This document shows positions 6,316 through 10,589 of a DNA stretch of 10,589 nucleotides, piece by piece. The stretch's first letter is position 1. Every line of letters starts with the position of its first letter. Location of the stretch: contig CANPYA010000038.1 of assembly GCA_947587565.1 (NCBI GenBank), positions 1 through 10,589 of the forward strand, in the 5' to 3' direction. Origin of the DNA: an uncultured Bacilli bacterium. Its GTDB lineage: Bacteria; Bacillota_I; Bacilli_A; RF39; UBA660. Below the pieces are notes generated by a model, which made no database searches, had not been told where the DNA came from, and saw nothing but the letters and a program-made list of their open reading frames with translations. The position numbers and the translations under genes were made by a program.

Positions 6316-6906
6316 ATGTTAATATTATTAAGTAGTGAAAATCCTAGTAAAAAAAGATCATTAGAACTAGCCTTAAAGGAACTTAAAATAACAGATTATG
6401 AAATTAAAACTTTTAAAATGGAATCGGGAGTGCATAATCAACCCATTGGTTATGAAATAACAAGAGGGGCTTTAAACAGAAATGTTGGTTTGAAAAAGAT
6501 TGCCCAAGAGCAAGATTTAAAATATGATTATTTAGTTTCCATTGAAGGTGGTTTTTCAACAGATGAAAATGGTCTACCTTTTGTAGGAACTTACTGTGTT
6601 ATTGAAAATGCTTTTGGGCATAAATCAACGGGTAAATCTCTAGGTCTTAGACTTAGTAAAGATATGTGGGAATATTTAAGAGAAGGCAAAGATTTAAATA
6701 AATTAATTAGTGATATTACTAAACAAGAAAAATATAATGAAAATGGTGGTATTACCGGTTACTTAACGGAAGGCTTATTTAGTCGGGAAAAAATTGACCG
6801 GGATGCAATTATTTCGAGTTTTATTTCTTTCATATTTACCAAAGAACGTGACCGTTTAAATCATGAAATTGAAAAAAGAATCAAAAATGATATCGATAAT
6901 GACTGA
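6316..6906 (+). CDS. DUF84/YjjX family inosine/xanthosine triphosphatase
   Basis: A 196-residue protein of the family that hydrolyses ITP and XTP, keeping deaminated purines out of RNA and DNA. Family blocks seen are SSENPSKKRSLE at 6-17 (the substrate-binding NPxK region), ESGVHNQPIGYEITRGALNR at 36-55 (canonical SGV-x-x-QP with the RGA-x-NR helix), SIEGGF at 75-80 (the conserved IEGG) and GGITGYLTEGLFSR at 144-157 near the C-terminus. The start at ATG 6316 is preceded by GGAGG (6304-6308) at 7 nt; a frame from 6289 would begin upstream of the likely transcript start. It is a single-gene unit, ending 6 nt before the rpsD -35 box with no terminator between, so read-through into rpsD is possible. 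Confidence 0.85.
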   Translation: MLILLSSENPSKKRSLELALKELKITDYEIKTFKMESGVHNQPIGYEITRGALNRNVGLKKIAQEQDLKYDYLVSIEGGFSTDENGLPFVGTYCVIENAFGHKSTGKSLGLRLSKDMWEYLREGKDLNKLISDITKQEKYNENGGITGYLTEGLFSREKIDRDAIISSFISFIFTKERDRLNHEIEKRIKNDIDND

Positions 6907-6912
6907 GCATAT

Positions 6913-6940
6913 TTGACAAAAGATAAAAATATAGTATAAT
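6913..6940 (+). promoter_or_regulatory. Promoter of rpsD
   Basis: Perfect TTGACA (6913-6918) and perfect TATAAT (6935-6940) are separated by 16 bp. This is the strongest promoter in the window, as expected for a ribosomal protein gene. The predicted start is near 6947. Confidence 0.85.
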
Positions 6941-6946
6941 AAATAT

Positions 6947-7098
6947 GCAATTAATTTGGCAGGCATTTAATTAAATTATAATGTGTATTTAAGAAAATAA
7001 AGTAACTAAGGACTGCCTTTAGTGAAATTAAGAAATACTCCCTATAGTTTAAGAGAATGAAAACAAATATTGTAATTTAAAAGAAAGGAGAAGAAAAT
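6947..7098 (+). promoter_or_regulatory. Structured rpsD leader, candidate S4 autoregulatory element
   Basis: The leader is about 150 nt, long for such a compact genome, and can fold. TTAATTT (6951-6957) pairs with AAATTAA (7025-7031), and stacked inside it GGCAG (6958-6962) pairs with CTGCC (7013-7017), with a one-sided internal loop TTTAGTG. Inside lies a further hairpin, CATTTAAT against ATTATAATG, around 6964-6983. CTCC at 7038-7041 is complementary to the GGAG of the ribosome binding site (7087-7090), offering a way to close it. In Bacillus, S4 represses its own synthesis by binding the rpsD leader; that this leader does the same is inferred. Confidence 0.6.
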
Positions 7099-7701
7099 AT
7101 GGCAAGATATACTGGTCCAGCTTATAAAAAATCTAGAAGACTTGCATTCTCTACTTTAGAAAATGGTAAAGATTTAGCTCGTCGTCCTTATGCACCTGGT
7201 GCTCATGGCAAAGACAGAAAGAAAAAATCTAGTGAATATGGTATTCAATTACAAGAAAAACAAAAAGTTAGATTTATGTATGGTTTAACTGAAAAACAAT
7301 TCCATAAAGTATTTGATAAAGCGCAAAAAATGCCAGGAATTGCTGGGGAAAACTTACTTATGTTACTTGAATCTAGACTTGATAATATCGTTTATCGTTT
7401 AGGTATGGCTAGAACTCGTCGGGGCGCAAGACAAATTGTTAACCATGGACATATTCTAGTTAATGGTAAAAAAGTAGATATTCCTTCATACAGAGTTATG
7501 CCAGGAGATACTGTAAGTGTTAAAGAACAATCATTAAATCATCCCGCTATTTTAGATGCTTTAGAACAAAAAGCAACCGTACCTGCTTATTTAGAATTTG
7601 ATAATAAAAAATTAACAGGTAAATATGTTAGAGTTCCTGAAAGAAGCGAATTAAATGGCGAAATTAATGAACAATTAATCGTTGAATTCTATAACAGATA
7701 A
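7099..7701 (+). CDS. rpsD: 30S ribosomal protein S4
   Basis: A 200-residue S4, a primary 16S rRNA binding protein that nucleates assembly of the 30S body and helps maintain decoding accuracy. The N-terminus MARYTGPAYKKSRRL lacks the cysteines of zinc-binding S4 versions, so this is the zinc-free type found in Bacillus. RRPYAPGAHG, SEYGIQLQEKQKVRFMYG, LLMLLESRLDNIVYRLG and ARTRRGARQIVNHGHILVNG are near-identical to Firmicute S4. The S4 RNA-binding domain covers about 90-155, and the protein ends PERSELNGEINEQLIVEFYNR, also conserved. AAAGGAG lies 8 nt upstream of the ATG. It is monocistronic, with a long structured leader and a terminator directly after the stop. Confidence 0.98.
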   Translation: MARYTGPAYKKSRRLAFSTLENGKDLARRPYAPGAHGKDRKKKSSEYGIQLQEKQKVRFMYGLTEKQFHKVFDKAQKMPGIAGENLLMLLESRLDNIVYRLGMARTRRGARQIVNHGHILVNGKKVDIPSYRVMPGDTVSVKEQSLNHPAILDALEQKATVPAYLEFDNKKLTGKYVRVPERSELNGEINEQLIVEFYNR

Positions 7702-7702
7702 T

Positions 7703-7734
7703 AAAAAATACTACTCGATATGGGTAGTTTTTTT
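7703..7734. terminator. Bidirectional terminator between rpsD and the convergent 262-aa gene
   Basis: Arms 7710-7716 (ACTACTC) and 7722-7728 (GGGTAGT, one G-T pair) have a 5-nt loop, with A6 before and T7 after. It therefore works in both directions: TTTTTTTA follows on the plus strand and ATTTTTTATT on the minus strand. The minus-strand TAG stop (7713-7711) and the last three codons of the 262-aa gene lie inside the hairpin. Confidence 0.85.
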
Positions 7735-8499
7735 ATGTGCTCTTACTTTAGTTAAATCAATTAATTTACCACTTAAGGTTAAGAGTTCTTGATTTATTTT
7801 TTGGGTGTCTTCATGAGGTAGGCCAAAAAGTCCTAAAATATATAAATGATTTAAAAAGTTTTGAATCGTTAAATTAGAAGATTCTCTTACTAAAGCATCC
7901 GCTAAACCAAATCTAAATAATTCATACATGGCTTCAAAATAATTATCTAACAAATTCTTTTCTTTAAACATTGTATAAGTTAAATTAAATAAATTATCCC
8001 ACTCTTCACTACTGATATTATAAGGCGGTAATTTATACATTGTGTAATAAGCATCAAATATTTCAACTAATTCGGCCATTACTTTGTCTTTATCTTTTAA
8101 AGGCTCTTCAACTAATGATAAATCTTTTCTATTTAGTTCATATTCATCAGCATCTTGCATTTCTGCAATCATGGCATTCATTAAATCATGGGCACTAGGA
8201 GTTAAATATTCATCTTCTTCTTTAATTTCCACATTAGGTACAAAGACACTAACTAAATGGTTATAAAGAATATGACTAACAACTTCTGTAACTAATAAAG
8301 AAAGAACTCCATAATTTAAATATTTTTTATTATTCTTTAATTTAGATAAAACAATACTACTTATGGTACTTACTATCTCGGTAGTCATTTTCCCTAACTT
8401 AAATAAAAAATCTTTTTTTACTAAAATATCATGATACTCGGCATCAAATTTCCCAACTTGTAAGGCATAGATTACCGTACCTAAACTATCAATTTTCAT
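7711..8499 (-). CDS. Hypothetical protein, 262 aa, downstream of ymfFH
   Basis: I do not recognise this protein family. It seems cytoplasmic and mostly helical. A moderately hydrophobic stretch at about 61-90 (YGVLSLLVTEVV and following) is interrupted by His and Asn, so it is more likely a buried helix than a membrane span. An acidic linker follows (EIKEEDEY, 91-98, and EMQDADEYE, 113-121), then helical segments rich in Tyr, Phe and Leu (about 135-235) and a C-terminus with HKKTTH. The ATG is preceded by a GAAGTGAT-type ribosome binding site. A possible own promoter sits 62 nt after ymfH, but co-transcription with ymfF/ymfH is equally possible. Its coding end forms part of the shared terminator with rpsD. 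Even composition and neighbours suggest a resident, not recently acquired, gene. Confidence 0.7.
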   Translation of the reverse strand: MKIDSLGTVIYALQVGKFDAEYHDILVKKDFLFKLGKMTTEIVSTISSIVLSKLKNNKKYLNYGVLSLLVTEVVSHILYNHLVSVFVPNVEIKEEDEYLTPSAHDLMNAMIAEMQDADEYELNRKDLSLVEEPLKDKDKVMAELVEIFDAYYTMYKLPPYNISSEEWDNLFNLTYTMFKEKNLLDNYFEAMYELFRFGLADALVRESSNLTIQNFLNHLYILGLFGLPHEDTQKINQELLTLSGKLIDLTKVRAHKKTTHIE

Positions 8500-8521
8500 A
8501 ACATCACTTCTTTAAGTAATT

Positions 8522-8550
8522 ATTATAACAAACAAAAGAAAAAGAATAAA
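8522..8550 (-). promoter_or_regulatory. Possible promoter of the 262-aa gene
   Basis: TATAAT (8527-8522) is a perfect -10 on the minus strand, with only a poor -35 candidate TTTATT (8550-8545) 17 bp upstream. The predicted start near 8515 would leave a 16-nt leader containing the ribosome binding site. It lies in the 62-nt gap after ymfH, which has no terminator. Confidence 0.4.
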
Positions 8551-8561
8551 CATTAATTTGC

Positions 8562-9833
8562 TTATTCCATAGGATTTAAAACTAAAATAGCTCTTTCTTT
8601 TAAATTTAAGTTATGCATAAAGTTAATTACTTCTTCATATGTAGTATTTTCATATAATTCTTTGACATTTGGTACTACATCACCATAATTTAATATTTCA
8701 TCTTGTAATAGACTATTAACAGTTTCGACATCTTCATAGTCTAAGATTAATGAAGCAATATTAGCATTTTTCATCCGATTAAATGTCTTCTCATCCATTT
8801 CTAAATTGTCAAATTTTTTATTTACTAATTTAATTATTTCATCGGTATATGGACTATCTACTGTCAGCATAATAATTACATAATCATCAAAGTATTCCAC
8901 AAAGTAAGATAAACCACTGATTAGTTCTTTTTCAAGCAAATTATCTCGAAAATCACTAGTTACCCCAAAATTGGCTTTCAAGATTAAATTTAAATACAAG
9001 CGAATATGAAATAAATCCATATCTTTAAAATTACTTAGAGGCATTTTAATCCCAAATTTAATCTTCCGACTGGTAACATTAACCATAACCTCATCATAGG
9101 CTTTCTTAACCTTTTTTGGTTCTTTGGGAATAAATCTTTCCGGACTTGCATATTTTGGAAATTCTTTACTCTCTTGATTTTCTTTAATCTTTTGAAGCAT
9201 TTCATAAGGGTTAAAATTCCCTGTCACAATTAAAAACATATTCTCTGGATGATAATAAGTATCAAAAACTAACTTGATATCATCTAAAGTAATTTCTTTA
9301 ATATCTTCGGGAGTTCCCGTTATTATATACTGTTGTTCATAATTATGGAAAATATTTTCTAAATGTTTAAATAAACTGGTAGTATAAGGATCATCTGTCC
9401 CCATTTTGGCTTCTTCCATAATAATTCCTTTTTCGTTACTAATAATACTTTTTGTAAAATAACCTTTTTGAACAAAATCTAATAAATGTAAAACATTTTG
9501 CGTTGGATTATCACTACCTAAAACTTGATAATTTGTATAATTAAAAGTTGTAAAAGCATTAGTATCACATCCATGAGCATTATAATACTCATGGGCTGTT
9601 ACTCCTTTATCTTCATTAAATTTAACATGTTCTAAGAAATGAGCTACGCCTTTTGGAATAGTATAAGTTTTATTACCAATTTTAAAGGTATTAAACACGG
9701 AACCATATTTAACTGATAAAGTACCATAAAAAGTATTTAAACTCTTTTTAACCCACATATAAACTCTTAAACCATTATTTAATTTTTCATAATAAATAGT
9801 TTCATTTAAACCTTTTAATTTAATCTCTTCCAT
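8562..9833 (-). CDS. ymfH: M16 family metallopeptidase YmfH-like (EF-P modification-associated)
   Basis: A 423-residue M16 (pitrilysin/insulinase) protein. The inverted zinc motif HFLEH is intact at residues 65-69 (GVAHFLEHVKF), with Glu68 the expected catalytic base. The downstream NEKGIIMEE stretch (133-141) carries E134 and E141, seven apart as in pitrilysin, one of which should be the third zinc ligand. The active N-terminal half covers about 1-220, and the C-terminal half lacks the motif, as usual. Bacillus ymfH is named in databases as associated with 5-aminopentanol modification of elongation factor P, but its substrate is unsettled. The start codon overlaps the ymfF stop by one base (TAATG), so the two are translationally coupled and probably form a heteromeric pair in which YmfH supplies the zinc site. 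Confidence 0.9.
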   Translation of the reverse strand: MEEIKLKGLNETIYYEKLNNGLRVYMWVKKSLNTFYGTLSVKYGSVFNTFKIGNKTYTIPKGVAHFLEHVKFNEDKGVTAHEYYNAHGCDTNAFTTFNYTNYQVLGSDNPTQNVLHLLDFVQKGYFTKSIISNEKGIIMEEAKMGTDDPYTTSLFKHLENIFHNYEQQYIITGTPEDIKEITLDDIKLVFDTYYHPENMFLIVTGNFNPYEMLQKIKENQESKEFPKYASPERFIPKEPKKVKKAYDEVMVNVTSRKIKFGIKMPLSNFKDMDLFHIRLYLNLILKANFGVTSDFRDNLLEKELISGLSYFVEYFDDYVIIMLTVDSPYTDEIIKLVNKKFDNLEMDEKTFNRMKNANIASLILDYEDVETVNSLLQDEILNYGDVVPNVKELYENTTYEEVINFMHNLNLKERAILVLNPME

Positions 9834-10589
9834 TATTTAGCTCCCTTACTATTTGGTACTTGAACAAAAACAGTATTTAATTTTAAACTCTTGGCACATT
9901 TAATTAAATCTTCTTTTTTTACTTCTTTGACTAATTTAATTCGCTCTTCAATAAGGGGAATATCATCATAATAATTAAATTCATAATTATTTAAAATGGC
10001 AACATTATTATCTAAACCTAATTTTAAAGACATTCCTAAATTTCTTCTAGCATCTTCAAATTCCGTATCATTAAACTTTCCTTTAACCATTTCATTGATG
10101 GCTTTTTGAATTAATTTTTGGGCTAGTTTAACATTATTCTCATCTAATGAGACTTCAATAACCAAAAGTTCATCATATTTTAGATATAAACTCCGAACGG
10201 CATAACATAAGGAATTTTCCATTCTTAACTTTTGATATAATCTGGATGTTAAACCACCATTACCAAAAATATAATTAAAGACATGAAAATCAATATTCCG
10301 TAACTTTTTAGGTAAATCGTGAACATTATAAATCATGACTAAAGTACTTTGAATGAAATTAGCGGGCTCTTCGATTTTTATTGGTTTACTTCTTAGTTTA
10401 TTACCCACTACTAAAGATGGTTTATTTAATTTAATAACCCGATTTTTAAAATTCTCTTTAATTATTTTTGTGGCTTCATCCATATTTAAGTTCCCGATTA
10501 AAAAGATATCACAATTCGATTTAAATAAATCTAAGTAAGCTTCATATAAACTACTTGGGGTAATTTTTTCAATATCTTCTTTTGTTCCC
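9833..10589 (-). CDS. ymfF: M16 family peptidase-like YmfF, C-terminal part (5' end outside window)
   Basis: About 251 codons are visible. The frame stays open to the right edge: the 35 codons before the first in-window ATG (10483) continue the same domain (GTKEDIEKITPSSLYEAYLD), so that ATG is not the start. The visible part is the end of the first M16 half (about the first 50 residues, including FLIGNL) and most of the second. Typical second-half sequence is seen in FNYIFGNGGLTSRLYQKLRMENSLCYAVRS, where GG-x-x-SRL-x-x-x-LRE-like and the Tyr of SLCY match the M16 substrate-binding site (Arg-Tyr pair). The zinc motif region lies beyond the edge; in Bacillus YmfF it is degenerate. It sits directly before ymfH with a 1-nt overlap, the classic ymfF-ymfH pair. 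Confidence 0.88.
   Translation of the reverse strand, partial: GTKEDIEKITPSSLYEAYLDLFKSNCDIFLIGNLNMDEATKIIKENFKNRVIKLNKPSLVVGNKLRSKPIKIEEPANFIQSTLVMIYNVHDLPKKLRNIDFHVFNYIFGNGGLTSRLYQKLRMENSLCYAVRSLYLKYDELLVIEVSLDENNVKLAQKLIQKAINEMVKGKFNDTEFEDARRNLGMSLKLGLDNNVAILNNYEFNYYDDIPLIEERIKLVKEVKKEDLIKCAKSLKLNTVFVQVPNSKGAK

Noticed and set aside
8084..8266. A plus-strand open frame of 60 codons.
   Set aside because: It is antisense to the 262-aa gene, with Ser-rich translation typical of reverse-strand shadows and no ribosome binding site.
10481..10483. ATG as the start of ymfF.
   Set aside because: The frame stays open upstream to the window edge and the extra 35 codons continue the M16 domain, so the gene is truncated by the window rather than starting here.
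10353..10538. A plus-strand open frame of 61 codons.
   Set aside because: It is antisense to conserved ymfF sequence, with no ribosome binding site or family match.

Overview
The window is AT-rich, densely packed bacterial DNA with Firmicutes-type genes: mraZ-rsmH-ftsL-pbp, EzrA, an S4 closely resembling that of Bacillus, the YmfF/YmfH peptidase pair, strong AGGAG-type ribosome binding sites and U-tract terminators. TGG encodes Trp and TGA is used as a stop (rsmH, the DUF84 gene), so the code is standard and this is not a Mycoplasma-type genome. The low GC, compact layout and shortened division cluster suggest a small-genome member of the Bacilli (RF39, Erysipelotrichales or Acholeplasma-like relatives). 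That placement is an inference.

Layout. Positions 1-695 (minus) hold the 5' part of ezrA, which runs off the left edge. Positions 786-4566 (minus) are the head of the division/cell wall (dcw) cluster, transcribed mraZ > rsmH > ftsL > PBP2/FtsI and closed by a strong terminator at 747-783. No mur, mraY or ftsW gene follows. The mraZ promoter is followed by four AGTGG repeats in perfect 10-bp phase, the expected MraZ operator. The gene-free stretch 4567-4899 also carries a promoter, a GC-richer core and a terminator that together look like a small RNA or leader. Positions 4900-6050 (minus) hold a GNAT acetyltransferase and an unrecognised 215-aa protein. An elongator tRNA-Met (6116-6192, minus) follows, with its own promoter and terminator.

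Divergent from the tRNA is a DUF84/YjjX-type inosine/xanthosine triphosphatase gene (6316-6906, plus). Then comes rpsD (7099-7701, plus), with a consensus promoter and a structured 5' leader that looks like an S4 autoregulatory site. rpsD converges on an unrecognised 262-aa gene (7711-8499, minus), and the shared bidirectional terminator includes the end of that gene. The right end carries ymfH (8562-9833) and the 3' part of ymfF (9833-10589, cut by the window edge), two M16-family peptidase-like genes that overlap by one base.

Functionally the window is mostly housekeeping: septal peptidoglycan synthesis and Z-ring control (ezrA, ftsL, pbp, mraZ), ribosome biogenesis and translation (rsmH, rpsD, tRNA-Met, possibly ymfF/ymfH through EF-P), and nucleotide-pool cleaning (DUF84). 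I see no CRISPR array, phage, transposase or defence system. The least explained parts are the candidate RNA at 4748-4824, the 215-aa and 262-aa unknown proteins, and the detail of the rpsD leader.
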